Below, one piece after another: positions 40,158 through 50,200 of a stretch of DNA of 59,953 nucleotides. Source of the stretch: Gammaproteobacteria bacterium (GTDB lineage Bacteria; Pseudomonadota; Gammaproteobacteria; Nitrosococcales; Methylophagaceae); NCBI GenBank assembly GCA_029210875.1, contig JARGFJ010000010.1, positions 1 through 59,953 of the forward strand, in the 5' to 3' direction. Every line of letters begins with the position of its first letter. Positions within the stretch are counted from its first letter, which is position 1. The position numbers and the translations under genes are program-made. The notes below the pieces were generated by a model. The model was not told the origin of the DNA. It saw nothing but the letters and a program-made list of their open reading frames with translations, and ran no database searches.

Positions 40158-41744
40158 GTGATTATTCAGCAATCTGCTCAAACTGCTATTGGCATTATTC
40201 AAGATATTCCCAGACAATTACTTGCTGATTTATCAATTGGGCAACGTTTAGAGGCTGTTATTATCAAATCAGCTCTGGCAGCGGAACTTGTTCAAATCAG
40301 ACTGGCGGATAGTGTGTTAAATATTCGTACGCCACAGGCATTGCAAAGCGGGCAAACTATTAAACTTGACGTTGTGCTTGAACATGGTAAACCTGCGTTA
40401 AAGTTCATTGCGGCTGATCCCATTGTTAAAACAAGTAACGTATTGGCAAAAGCACAATCTAATTTGATCGAGATGTTCAAAATGGGTCAACAACTGCCGG
40501 TGGAGGTAGTTAAGATACTGGCTGATAATAAAATACTGGTTCGGGCAGAATTAAATCAGCTTAAACAAGCCATTGAAGTTGATGTTTCACAGCTACTGAA
40601 GCAGTATAAAGTTGGTGATAAAGCTACCTTAGAAGTGGCTGGTCTCAAACCGTTACAGGTCTATATTCAGCCTGATAACATCGCAAATAAACAGCACATT
40701 ATCGCAGACAAAATACAGCAGCTAGTCAGGCAACAGGGTGTTAAACCAAATTTAAGCCAGTTGATCACGGCCTCTCAACAAGAACATGTTCCAGAGCCAG
40801 TAAAACGTGAAATTCAATCGTTGTTGCGTCATACATTAGATAAATCAGCTTTGACGGAGGGGCATGCATTTAAGCAAGCTTTGATTAACTCGGGTGTTTT
40901 TACAGAAAAACAATTAATGTCAGAGCCTGTAACAATCAAGCAAGACTTTAAAGCCAATATTATCAAGCTGATGGTGGTGCTTAAAACAGTGATTGAACAG
41001 GGGGATCTGGCTAACAATGATGAGGTAAGGAGCCTACTTAATAAGCTGCCAGCTCAAGTTCAATCTGCTTTGGCTTCAACAGGCCGAACTCCGCAACAAT
41101 TACTTAGTGTTTTATTATCATCGGCCAATCGATTACCGACGGAAACAGCATTATCACCTTCAGTTTCACCGATTATTTCCGATCCTAAACAGGCTGTTTT
41201 ACTTGCTCAATTAATGACAAAGAGTTTAAACAAGCAACTGCAAACAACGATCAGCCAACTTCAAATGATGATGAGAGATATGGTGGGTGTTCATAATAAA
41301 CTTCTGCTTAATCAAATCGCTATGTTAAAAGAGCCTGACTCGGCAGCAACAATGACACAAGCAAGTTGGTTGTTTGATCTACCGATCAAAGATAAACAAA
41401 ATCTGGATTTAGTACAGCTTAAAATTGATCGAGACAAAGATCATCGGCAATCTGAACAGCAAGGTGAGGATATCTGGAATGTTAAGCTACGCTTAGACAC
41501 GCAAAACCTCGGTCCTGTAGAGGCAACATTAACCTTGGATCAACAAGACTTAAAGATTGTGTTACGAGCAGAAAGGGCCAGCAGTGCAGGGTTACTAGAA
41601 CAGAATCTTGGACTCCTGCAACAAGCGCTCGCTAAAATGGACGTTACCATTTCACATATCAGTTGTAGTTGTGGTCAGGTTTCACCACGGTCGTTAACTG
41701 AGATTGCAATCCAGTCGTCTTCTTTATTGGATGTATCAGTGTGA
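40158..41744 (+). CDS. Hook-length control (FliK C-terminal domain)-like protein
   Basis: A 528-residue soluble, glutamine-rich protein starting with GTG at 40158. The last about 90 residues (LDTQNLGPVEATLTLDQQDL and LLEQNLGLLQQALAKMDVTI) match the Flg_hook domain of FliK. The N-terminal part is long, helical and low in complexity, as in FliK molecular rulers. No other flagellar genes are near. It may be a FliK-like protein of another secretion or motility system, or a solitary member. The assignment rests on the C-terminal pattern only. Confidence 0.7.
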   Translation: MIIQQSAQTAIGIIQDIPRQLLADLSIGQRLEAVIIKSALAAELVQIRLADSVLNIRTPQALQSGQTIKLDVVLEHGKPALKFIAADPIVKTSNVLAKAQSNLIEMFKMGQQLPVEVVKILADNKILVRAELNQLKQAIEVDVSQLLKQYKVGDKATLEVAGLKPLQVYIQPDNIANKQHIIADKIQQLVRQQGVKPNLSQLITASQQEHVPEPVKREIQSLLRHTLDKSALTEGHAFKQALINSGVFTEKQLMSEPVTIKQDFKANIIKLMVVLKTVIEQGDLANNDEVRSLLNKLPAQVQSALASTGRTPQQLLSVLLSSANRLPTETALSPSVSPIISDPKQAVLLAQLMTKSLNKQLQTTISQLQMMMRDMVGVHNKLLLNQIAMLKEPDSAATMTQASWLFDLPIKDKQNLDLVQLKIDRDKDHRQSEQQGEDIWNVKLRLDTQNLGPVEATLTLDQQDLKIVLRAERASSAGLLEQNLGLLQQALAKMDVTISHISCSCGQVSPRSLTEIAIQSSSLLDVSV

Positions 41745-41893
41745 TTGATAATGATTGCTTGGGTACCGATGACATTTCAATTTGCACAAAATTATCTTTT
41801 GTTCATCCTCTCGTATATTTGGAACGATGGGCATTGAATTTGCAGATATTGCTAAAAATTTCCGTTCGCATTGTGCTTGTCGCGAAGGATTAG

Positions 41894-41918
41894 ATTCCCG
41901 CCAAAAGCCAGTGGGAAT
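41894..41918. repeat. 25-nt palindromic repeat, copy A
   Basis: ATTCCC and GGGAAT form the ends of a 25-nt imperfect palindrome, followed by AAC and a T-rich stretch. A related copy at 51172-51196 shares 19 of 25 bases and the same following AAC. It lies between the FliK-like gene and the end of the diguanylate cyclase gene, where it could act as a transcription terminator. Confidence 0.5.
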
Positions 41919-42009
41919 AACAGCGTTTTTTATTCCGAGTTGAGCTGAGACTGAAAAAACATTTTCAGTATTGCACATTAACCTCAAACTATTGAATGCG
42001 TAAGCAATA

Positions 42010-43662
42010 TTACTCAGTAGCACTTGCATGGTTTTGTTTTGTGGCCGATTTATCCTTATACATTACTAAATCAGCTATCTTTAAAAGATCGTCAAAGTTG
42101 TTTGCCTGATTAGGATAAATCGCGACTCCGATACTGGCTGAAACCTGTAATTTTATTTTATGAATAATCATGGGTTGAGCGATAACAGTTTTAAGTTTGT
42201 CAATGAGGATCTGACAGGCATTGCTATTTTCAATATCAGTGACCAATACAATAAACTCATCACCACCTATCCGAGAAAGCATGTCCATTTCCCGGATACA
42301 CTGTTGCATTCTGGTTGCGATGACTTGCAGTACTTTGTCACCATAAGTATGACCATAACGATCATTGATCGGTTTGAAGTCATTTAGATCAATAAACAAT
42401 AAGCCTAATTGTGTGTTGTTTCGTTTGGCTGATGCAGTTGCAAACTGAAATTCTTGCAGTAGTAACGATCGGTTTGGCAAATCGGTTAACACATCATGTT
42501 GAGAAAGGTGTTTCAAATGTAATGTCTGCTCTCTTTCATGAGTAATATCGTTGAACATCGCAATATAATGTTCAGGCTTGCCATCAGTATCAAGCAGCAC
42601 TTTAATCGTTATATTTTGTAAATAAAGCTCGCCATTTTTTCGGCGATTATATATTTCTCCTTGCCACAAACCTTGTTCATGAAGTGTGTGCCATAATGTC
42701 TTATAAAACGCTTTATTATGCCTGCCGGAGCTGAGTATATTGGGATTATGACCACACGCTTCTTCAGCAGAATAACCCGTCATCTCAGTAAAGGCGGTAT
42801 TGACCCTGATGATCTTGTTATCCTGATCTGTAATCATAATTGCCTGAGGACTTAGATTACAGACCTGATCACCTAAGATACGCTGTTGATCTCTTGCCAT
42901 CCGCTCTGAAATATCCGAGATGGTTGCAAGGTAACATTGCTTGCTGCTATGAGTGATGGGTTTAACAGTGACTTCCACCGGATAGAGCGAACCATCTGTT
43001 CGTTGCTGAACTGTTTCATAGTTTAAAGTGGAACACTTATTCAAATATAAGGGGGCTAATAATTCCTGAAATTGTTGTTTTGAATAAAATGGTTTGATAT
43101 TAAATGGTGTCAATTTCAACGCATCAACAAGCGACAGACCTAAATTATTCAACGCGGCACGATTTATATATTCAAATTTCAAATTATCATCACAAAAGAT
43201 ATAAATTTCAGATTGACTCGTGTTAATAGCCTGATAAAGCGTATTTCGTTCGCTACTTATATAGGCAAAAGTTTGGCTTGTGAGGGCGATAAAAATGAAA
43301 TATGCCCAAAATAAGGTTAAATTTGCTTGTGACAGATCATCGATAAAAATACCTTGGTGAATTAATAAGCCGTATATAGCGATCACAAAATAAAAAAAAC
43401 TAATCAACGAGGTGACGATATGACCAAAGCGTAAAATCGACCAAATTAGCGGAAGCGCTAATAAATAACTACTATTGAATTTAGCAAGAAGATCAACGGT
43501 ATGCCAACCTGCCAGGACGGCTATGGCCAGTGTTGCAGTAAACAGTGTAAGTAACAAGGCTTCAAATCGTTGTTGCTTGATTAATTGCCAGAATACCTTA
43601 AAGCTGAACAATAACAAAAAAGAGCAATCAACACGACACCCAGGACATCCCCCATCCACCAA
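42010..43662 (-). CDS. C-terminal part of a broken MASE1-PAS-PAS-GGDEF diguanylate cyclase
   Basis: This frame codes for the rest of a membrane-bound diguanylate cyclase. From the N-terminal side it has several membrane helices (end of the MASE1 sensor), two PAS domains (first around SQSEIYIFCDDNLKFEYINR; second around CNLSPQAIMITDQDNKIIRV), and a GGDEF domain at the C terminus with the active-site motif RIGGDEF preceded by DVLTDLPNRSLLL. The catalytic site looks intact and would make c-di-GMP from two GTP. The MASE1 start is in the other frame (43581-44318); one extra T in the six-T run (43616-43621, A on the plus strand) would join them. Ends at 42010. Confidence 0.82.
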   Translation of the reverse strand: MVDGGCPGCRVDCSFLLLFSFKVFWQLIKQQRFEALLLTLFTATLAIAVLAGWHTVDLLAKFNSSYLLALPLIWSILRFGHIVTSLISFFYFVIAIYGLLIHQGIFIDDLSQANLTLFWAYFIFIALTSQTFAYISSERNTLYQAINTSQSEIYIFCDDNLKFEYINRAALNNLGLSLVDALKLTPFNIKPFYSKQQFQELLAPLYLNKCSTLNYETVQQRTDGSLYPVEVTVKPITHSSKQCYLATISDISERMARDQQRILGDQVCNLSPQAIMITDQDNKIIRVNTAFTEMTGYSAEEACGHNPNILSSGRHNKAFYKTLWHTLHEQGLWQGEIYNRRKNGELYLQNITIKVLLDTDGKPEHYIAMFNDITHEREQTLHLKHLSQHDVLTDLPNRSLLLQEFQFATASAKRNNTQLGLLFIDLNDFKPINDRYGHTYGDKVLQVIATRMQQCIREMDMLSRIGGDEFIVLVTDIENSNACQILIDKLKTVIAQPMIIHKIKLQVSASIGVAIYPNQANNFDDLLKIADLVMYKDKSATKQNHASATE

Positions 43663-44318
43663 TATACGGCGGTATAAGGGAAATCGGATAGGGATATAAA
43701 GTGGGCGAAAACTAACGCCAGCGGGCCAATTAAAGCACTTATCATTGCACCTGCACTGCCAGCAACAACCAATAATAAATAATCTTTCAAATGAAATAAT
43801 TTAGCTGAAAAAGGTGCTAAGCCCAAGAGATAAAGAGCAAATAACGGCTCTAAGGTATTGCCTAGGGCAATCAAAGCCGAAGTAAAGAGTGAATTACCAA
43901 CATATAAGCCAGAAATAAAAGCCCCTACAAATATACCTGCGGCAACCCTTTTTCCAAATGTGATGAGCACCGCTAATGCCAGACCAGAAGAAGGCCACAG
44001 TAAGGTGGCATTACCGTCGATCACAGCAAATTTAAGCGCGATAATGGCTAATAAAAAGTAGAGTAATGCGACGCTAATTTGAACTAAAAATGGATGGTTA
44101 TTATTAAATGGCATAGCTTTGTGATAGCTTGATTTTTTTATGAATCTATTGTAAGCAGTAAGGTGAAAATTAGCAATAAATAACTGTGATTGAATGTGTT
44201 TAAAATACTTGGATACTTGGATACTTGGATACTTGGATACTTGGATACTTGGATACTTGGATACTTGGATACTTGGATACTTGGATATCCATATTTCACG
44301 GTTTAATCTAGAGCTCAA
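43581..44318 (-). CDS. N-terminal MASE1 part of the broken diguanylate cyclase, with repeat-coded leader
   Basis: A MASE1 membrane sensor (from MPFNNNHPFLVQISVALLYF; helices through WPSSGLALAVLITFGKRVAA and WWMGDVLGVVLIALF) that stops early in CYCSALRYSGN because the frame shifts at 43616-43621. The long frame from 44318 adds an N-terminal segment coded by ten 8-bp repeats, giving KYPSIQVS over and over. A more ordinary start would be the ATG at 44114, which leaves the repeats upstream. Either way the gene and its GGDEF half (42010-43662) belong together; it could be a pseudogene, a sequencing slip or a phase-off form. Confidence 0.75.
   Translation of the reverse strand: MSSRLNREIWISKYPSIQVSKYPSIQVSKYPSIQVSKYFKHIQSQLFIANFHLTAYNRFIKKSSYHKAMPFNNNHPFLVQISVALLYFLLAIIALKFAVIDGNATLLWPSSGLALAVLITFGKRVAAGIFVGAFISGLYVGNSLFTSALIALGNTLEPLFALYLLGLAPFSAKLFHLKDYLLLVVAGSAGAMISALIGPLALVFAHFISLSDFPYTAVYWWMGDVLGVVLIALFCYCSALRYSGN
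44205..44284. repeat. Octanucleotide tandem repeat, (ATACTTGG) x10
   Basis: Ten perfect copies of the 8-base unit ATACTTGG lie head to tail, upstream of the MASE1 core and within the longest possible reading frame. Because 8 is not a multiple of 3, each gain or loss of a unit shifts the downstream frame. The repeat has no stop codon in any phase on the minus strand. Perfect short repeats of this kind are the signature of slipped-strand phase variation. Confidence 0.95.
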
Positions 44319-45060
44319 ACGTTGCTAATAGTGGGGCATGATCTGATAATTGATGCCAAAGTCCATGTCTTGGACGATCACAACTGGTGACAGTTAAACC
44401 GCGATAAAAGATCCTATCCATTTTCAGCATGGGCAACCAGGCTGGCCATGTTCTTGCGTAACGATTATGAATGGCCTGATAGGCTTCCTTAAGTTCAAAA
44501 TAGTGTGCAAAGCGCTTTTCAGATTGCTCTGTCCAGTCATTAAAGTCTCCAGCAACAATCAAGGCTGAATCTCTAGGCACATGTTGATCGATACGTTTTG
44601 ATAACAGCTCAAATTGGCGACGACGTTCAAAACCAATCAAGCCGAAATGAATACAAATAATATGAATATCTTGATTGGTCTTAGGCAAGGTAATAACTGC
44701 GTGTAACAAACTCCGACTTGCCCAGGTTACAGGTGACACATTGATATTTTCACACTGGGTTAATGGAAATTTACTCAAAATAGCATTGCCATGATGACCT
44801 TTACTGTAGACGGCATTTTGACCATAAGTGTGATATGGCCAACTATCCTGTGCAATAAATTCAGAATGTGGGCAGTTTGGCCAATCAAGCTGTGTTTGTT
44901 GGTGTTTGCTATGTTCACCTTGCATTTCTTGCAAAAATAACACATCGGCATCGGTGTCACGCAATGCATCACGTAACCTGTGCAAAATAAAATGACGATT
45001 ATTCGCACTAAATCCTTTGTGCGTGTTGTAGGTCAAAATGCGTAATTGATTATTGTTCAT
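44308..45060 (-). CDS. Endonuclease/exonuclease/phosphatase (EEP) family protein
   Basis: A 250-residue single-domain EEP-fold hydrolase. The motifs are ILTYNTHKGFSANNRHFIL (metal-binding Asn), VLFLQEMQGE (Glu), ICIHFGLIGFERRRQF, ALIVAGDFNDW (catalytic GDFND) and LSDHAPLLATFEL (catalytic SDH). No signal peptide is seen, so it is probably cytoplasmic. The family includes nucleases and phosphodiesterases with differing substrates, so the substrate is undetermined. It precedes the repeat and diguanylate cyclase gene on the same strand, and its end overlaps the longest form of that gene by 11 bases. Confidence 0.86.
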   Translation of the reverse strand: MNNNQLRILTYNTHKGFSANNRHFILHRLRDALRDTDADVLFLQEMQGEHSKHQQTQLDWPNCPHSEFIAQDSWPYHTYGQNAVYSKGHHGNAILSKFPLTQCENINVSPVTWASRSLLHAVITLPKTNQDIHIICIHFGLIGFERRRQFELLSKRIDQHVPRDSALIVAGDFNDWTEQSEKRFAHYFELKEAYQAIHNRYARTWPAWLPMLKMDRIFYRGLTVTSCDRPRHGLWHQLSDHAPLLATFEL

Positions 45061-45113
45061 AAAACAGAAAATCCAATGACCATCGGTATAAGTCAGACAG
45101 AATAATGTTCAAT

Positions 45114-45752
45114 TTATTTGGCTGACGGTTGCCATGTAGGTTGCGTCGAAAACCACAATTCCGGTTTGAGTGACAATAAACGATATAAGCCTGAAGGTAA
45201 GTCATTTTTTGCTTGTTCCAAATTGTCATTTATGCGGACATGACTCATTACACCATGGATATATTGATAGAGTATACGAGCAATTTGCTCTGGATCGTCT
45301 TGTCGTTCAAGATAGTTACCTGCCTGCAACGCTTTAACCAGGGCGGTGTTGTATTTCAGTGCATTGTTTGACATTGCTTGTAAAGCGGCAATGACTTTAT
45401 CGTCGTTGCTACCAATTTGAGCGCCAACATTGTAAAAAGGGCAACCAGGGATCTGATCCTCATTAGTGTTAACTTTTGCAACAAACAAATAATAAATAAG
45501 ATTTTCCAGTTGTTCTAAAGGGCTATTAACAGGCGAGAACATATTATCGAAATCTTTCTTGATGACCTCCCAATAATAGGTACTTGCTTCGTAAAATAGA
45601 CTCGCTTTAGATTCAAAGTGATGATAAAACGCGCCTTTTGTGACTCCGGCTTGAGAACAAATTTCATTGACACCAACACTGCTGTAATTGCTTTGCCAAA
45701 TAAGCTCTAATGCTATCTCAAGTAAACGTTGACGTGTATCTACAACCGACAT
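45114..45752 (-). CDS. TetR-family repressor, probable regulator of the adjacent RND pump
   Basis: A 212-residue TetR/AcrR-family regulator. The N-terminal helix-turn-helix is complete (RLLEIALELIWQSNYSSVGV, ICSQAGVTKGAFYHHFESKA). The C-terminal ligand domain contains IPGCPFYNVGAQIG, of the LmrA/YxaF-like type. It is divergent from the pump genes, and the 278-bp gap holds two palindromes that could be its operators. Ligand unknown. Confidence 0.9.
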   Translation of the reverse strand: MSVVDTRQRLLEIALELIWQSNYSSVGVNEICSQAGVTKGAFYHHFESKASLFYEASTYYWEVIKKDFDNMFSPVNSPLEQLENLIYYLFVAKVNTNEDQIPGCPFYNVGAQIGSNDDKVIAALQAMSNNALKYNTALVKALQAGNYLERQDDPEQIARILYQYIHGVMSHVRINDNLEQAKNDLPSGLYRLLSLKPELWFSTQPTWQPSAK

Positions 45753-45775
45753 GTTTCACTCTTCTAAAAATTAAT

Positions 45776-45798
45776 ATTGGTATAGTATAGATACCAAT
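45776..45798. promoter_or_regulatory. Perfect 8+7+8 palindrome near the TetR gene start
   Basis: ATTGGTAT and ATACCAAT flank a seven-base centre, perfectly symmetric, starting 24 bases upstream of the repressor start codon. Its core (GGTAT/ATACC) also appears in the palindrome at 45944-45959. It fits an operator for autoregulation of the TetR gene. Confidence 0.6.
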
Positions 45799-45935
45799 CG
45801 GTTTGTCATGCAAATAAATATACAATTTATGTGTGAATTTTTATTTTGATTAAAAATCAATATGATATACTATTCTCATGGGCTGTGTTTATTCTGGGCA
45901 TGTGTAAGTTAATCAAAAGTTGGTAACAATGTTTA

Positions 45936-45965
45936 TTGACTGGCATACCAGTCGGTATGTATGAT
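45936..45965 (+). promoter_or_regulatory. Predicted promoter of the RND pump with an embedded palindromic operator
   Basis: A -35 like TTGACT (45936-45941) and a -10 like TATGAT (45960-45965) are 18 bases apart. Between them lies a 6+4+6 palindrome (CATACC-AGTC-GGTATG, 45944-45959), so a bound TetR dimer would block RNA polymerase. The first pump gene starts 65 bases downstream. The promoter and palindrome are seen directly; repression is inferred. Confidence 0.6.
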
Positions 45966-46030
45966 GACATCACTTAAATACAAATTGCACCTTACAGAGC
46001 AAGAGCATCCAAACTACAGGCTGATATCCG

Positions 46031-47182
46031 ATGAGTTTAGTTACAGCGATTAAAAACACACAACATGTCAACAGTTTGCTTGTCGCTTTTTTAGCGGTCA
46101 ATGTGTTTGCAATGACAAGTTATGCTGATATGGCAGCTCCGCCTCCGCCCAATGTCGAGGTAATTGAGATTAAAGCCGAACCTATCCGAGTTTGGAGTGC
46201 CTTTTCAGGTACCTTATCTGCTGTTGATATTGCAGAGATTAAACCACAAGTTGGTGGTGAGATTACTCAGGTATTATTTCAAGATGGTCAGATGGTTAAG
46301 AAAGGCCAACGATTATTTGTAATCGATCCCAGGCCCTATGAAGCCGCGTATAAACGGTCACAAGCTCAACTCGCTTCAGCACAATCACGCGCCAAATTAG
46401 CCAAAGATGAGCTGGAAAGATCTAAAAAATTAGTGGCAAGCAAGTTGGTTTCTGAAAGTCTATATGACGCGGCACTTAATGATTATAACGTTGCAATCGC
46501 CGCTATAAATGAAGCTAAAAGTGCTTTGGTTCAAACCAAATTGGATTTGGATTATGCTTTTGTCACAGCACCATTTGACGGCAGAATTAGTCGGGCCGAA
46601 CTAACGGTAGGTAATATCGTACAGACAGCACCAAATGCACCGGTATTAGCAACGGTTGTTGCTAATGACAAACTCTATGCAGAATTTAATGTTGATGAAC
46701 GCACCTACATCAAAGCCATACGTACTGAGCATGATCCTAAAGCGATGCCAGTTGAATTAACATTAGCTGGTGATGAGGACGTGGTCTATCACGGCAAAAT
46801 TCATTCCTTCGATAATCAGCTTGATAGAGCCAGTGGCACTATTCGAGCTCGCGCTATTTTTGATAATACCGATGGTGTATTGACATCTGGTATGTATGCC
46901 AATGTCAGATTAGGCTCTGCGTCAAAAATGGATGCATTACTGATTCCTCAAAAAGCGATAGGTACCAATCAAGATAAGAAGTTTGTTTATATTGTTGATC
47001 AAGCAAACACGGCTGTTTATCGCGAAGTTAACTTAGGCATTAGTTATCAGGATTCGCGAGTCGTGTTGTCAGGATTGAATGTGGGTGATCGTGTTATTAC
47101 AAATGGCATTGCTCATATTCGACCTAATACGGTAGTTAATCCTTTGCCGCTAGCAGTAGCACAAGCGCCAGACGTACCATAA
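46031..47182 (+). CDS. RND efflux pump membrane-fusion (periplasmic adaptor) subunit, AcrA/MexA family
   Basis: A 383-residue periplasmic adaptor linking an RND transporter to an outer-membrane channel. The N-terminal hydrophobic segment (about 15-33) is a signal peptide with no lipobox cysteine, so the protein is probably not lipidated. The lipoyl-type halves (EIKPQVGGEITQVLFQDGQ and DLDYAFVTAPFDGRISRA) flank a coiled-coil hairpin, followed by beta-barrel and membrane-proximal domains. It is the first gene of the pump operon. Confidence 0.92.
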   Translation: MSLVTAIKNTQHVNSLLVAFLAVNVFAMTSYADMAAPPPPNVEVIEIKAEPIRVWSAFSGTLSAVDIAEIKPQVGGEITQVLFQDGQMVKKGQRLFVIDPRPYEAAYKRSQAQLASAQSRAKLAKDELERSKKLVASKLVSESLYDAALNDYNVAIAAINEAKSALVQTKLDLDYAFVTAPFDGRISRAELTVGNIVQTAPNAPVLATVVANDKLYAEFNVDERTYIKAIRTEHDPKAMPVELTLAGDEDVVYHGKIHSFDNQLDRASGTIRARAIFDNTDGVLTSGMYANVRLGSASKMDALLIPQKAIGTNQDKKFVYIVDQANTAVYREVNLGISYQDSRVVLSGLNVGDRVITNGIAHIRPNTVVNPLPLAVAQAPDVP

Positions 47183-47232
47183 AAACGAGTCGTTTATTGA
47201 CCGCATAGCGCATTCTGCGATTAAGGAAATGT

Positions 47233-50200
47233 ATGAATATCTCTAAATTTTTTGTCGATAGACCGATCTTTGCTGGCGTGTTGTCGCTGTTGATTCTAAT
47301 CGCGGGCTTACTATCGATGTTTCAATTGCCTATTTCTGAATATCCAGAAGTAGCACCACCATCGGTCGTTGTTAGTGCATCATATCCAGGAGCAAACCCC
47401 AAAGTCATAGCTGAAACAGTAGCGACACCTTTGGAAGAACAACTGAGTGGTGTTGAGAATATGTTGTATATGTTCTCGCAAGCGACCTCAGATGGACGTA
47501 TGACATTAACCGCGACCTTCAAAATAGGAACAGATGTCGATCTTGCCCAGCAAATGGTTCAAAACAGAGTGTCACAAGCTCTGCCACGTTTGCCAGAAGT
47601 GACCAGACAGTTAGGTGTGACTGTTGTTAAAAGTTCACCCGATTTAACAATGGTGGTGCATTTAGTATCACCAGATAACAGTTATGACGAACTTTATTTA
47701 CGTAACTATGGTTTGATGCGTGTTAAAGATGAATTAGCCAAAGTACCGGGCGTGGGTACTGTCCGTTTGTTTGGATCGGGCGACTATGCGATGCGTATCT
47801 GGTTAAATCCGGACAAAGTGGCTGAGCGATTATTAACAGCAAATGATGTTGTTAATGCAATACGTGAACAAAACGTGCAAGTAGCAGCTGGTGTTATTGG
47901 TGCTGCACCGATGACAAACCCTGTTGATGTGCGATTACCAATTAATGCTAAAGGACGACTGGAATCACCGGAAGAATTTGGAAATATTATTATTCGAGCA
48001 GGTGACAATGGTGAAATAACCCGTCTAAAAGACGTAGCCAGAGTTGAACTTGCTGCTGCTGAATACAACATGGGCTCAATGCTTAATAGTCAATCAGCGG
48101 TTGCTATTCCAATCTTTGCAGCGCCTGGAGCTAATGCGATTGAGATCTCTGACAATGTTCGTGCAACGATGGCAGAAGTGTCTAAACAATTTCCTAAAGG
48201 CGTTGAATACCGTGTTGTTTATGATCCAACGGTATTTGTTAGGGATTCTATTAGCGCCGTAATCAAAACTCTATTAGAGGCACTTGCCTTGGTTGTGGTT
48301 GTGGTTGTGGTGTTTTTACAAACATGGCGTGCATCGATTATTCCTCTGCTGGCAGTGCCGGTATCAATTATTGGTACCTTTGCATTGATGCAGGCTTTTG
48401 GTTTTTCAATTAACACTTTATCTTTATTTGGTTTAGTGTTGGCAATTGGTATCGTAGTTGATGATGCCATTGTTGTTGTCGAAAATGTTGAACGAAATAT
48501 TAGTGAAGGTTTAAGCCCGCTTGAAGCAAGTTATAAAGCCATGAGAGAGGTAAGTGGTCCGATTATCGCTATCTCATTAACCTTGGTTGCTGTGTTTGTA
48601 CCGATTGCATTTGTCAGTGGTTTGACAGGGCAGTTTTATCAACAATTTGCCTTAACCATTGCGATTTCAACGGTTATTTCAGCCTTTAATTCATTAACGT
48701 TAAGCCCTGCCTTGGCAGCATTATTATTGAGAGGTCATGATCAACCCAAAGATGCATTAACTAAATTGATTGATGCGTTGTTTGGCTGGTTCTTCCGAAT
48801 TTTTAATTATACATTTAAGCGCGGTTCATCAGCTTATTCATCAACTGTATCAGGCATGTTAGGCCATAAGTTTTTAGCGTTTTGTTTTTATGTCGTGTTG
48901 ATGGCTGCAACCGTATTTGGGTTTAACCAGATCCCTAATGGGTTTGTGCCCGGACAAGATAAACAATATTTGGTCAGTTTTGCCCAACTTCCTGATGGTG
49001 CCACCATGGATCGCACTCAAGAAGTGATTAAAGAAATGGGGCTAATTGCCCTGGCAGAACCTGGCGTGGTCAGTGCAGTGCAATTTCCTGGTTTATCGGT
49101 TAATGGTTTTACCAATAGTGCCAGTGCAGGCATTGTCTTTGTCACCTTGGATGCATTTGATAATCGTAAATCACCCGAATTATCTGCACAGGCAATTGCA
49201 GGTAAATTACAGCAAAAATTTGCAGGGATTGAAGAAGCCTTTATTGCTATCTTCCCGCCACCTTCAGTTCGAGGCTTGGGTACAACGGGTGGTTTTAAAT
49301 TACAAATAGAAGATCGTGCTGATCTTGGCTATGAACAGTTGGCAAACGTGGTTGAACGTGTTCAACAACAAGCGTGGCAAGATCCGGCATTAATGAGTGT
49401 GTATTCAAACTTTAAAATTAATGTGCCTCAGTTATACGCCGATTTGGATCGAACCAAGGCCAAACAGCTGGGCCTTAATATCAAAGAAATTTTTGATACG
49501 ATGCAAATCTATCTTGGTTCATTGTATGTTAATGATTTTAATCAGTTTGGTCGGACATATCAGGTCATAGCTCAAGCTGAGGGTGAGTTTAGATCTAGCC
49601 CTGAAGATGCGATGAATCTTAAAGTCAGAAATAATCGTGGCCAAATGATACCGCTGGGCAGTGTCTTAACCATGCAAGAAAGCTATGGTCCTGAAAGTGC
49701 TGCTCACTATAATGGTTATTTGGCAGCGGATATCAATGGTGATGCAGCTCCGGGCTATTCAAGTGGCCAAGCTCAAGATGCGATCAGTGCTATTTTAGAA
49801 AAAACCTTACCAGTAGGCATGGCCTTTGAATGGACAGATTTAACCTATCAGCAAATTTTAAGTGGCAATACGATTGTGTATATATTTCCGCTATGTTTGT
49901 TTCTGGTTTTCCTGGTACTTGCTGCTCAATATGAGAGTTTGATTTTGCCTTTAGTCGTTATCTCAATTGTGCCATTATCAATTTTGGCGGCTGTATTTGG
50001 TATCTGGTACACCGATGGTGATAATAATGTATTCACTCAGGTCAGCTTATTTGTATTGGCAGGGCTTGCCAGCAAAAATGCTATTTTGATCGTTGAGTTT
50101 GCCCGAGAACTTGAAATGGATGGCCTACCAACCGTTAAAGCTGCAATTAAAGCCAGTCATATGCGCTTACGCCCAATTTTGATGACATCATTTGCCTTTA

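Noticed and set aside
41736-42029. Minus-strand 97-aa ORF between the FliK-like gene and the cyclase
   Set aside because: It runs across the 25-nt palindrome and has low-quality composition; probably a chance ORF.
44205-44284. CRISPR array
   Set aside because: Unit of 8 bases, no spacers and no cas genes; it is a simple tandem repeat.
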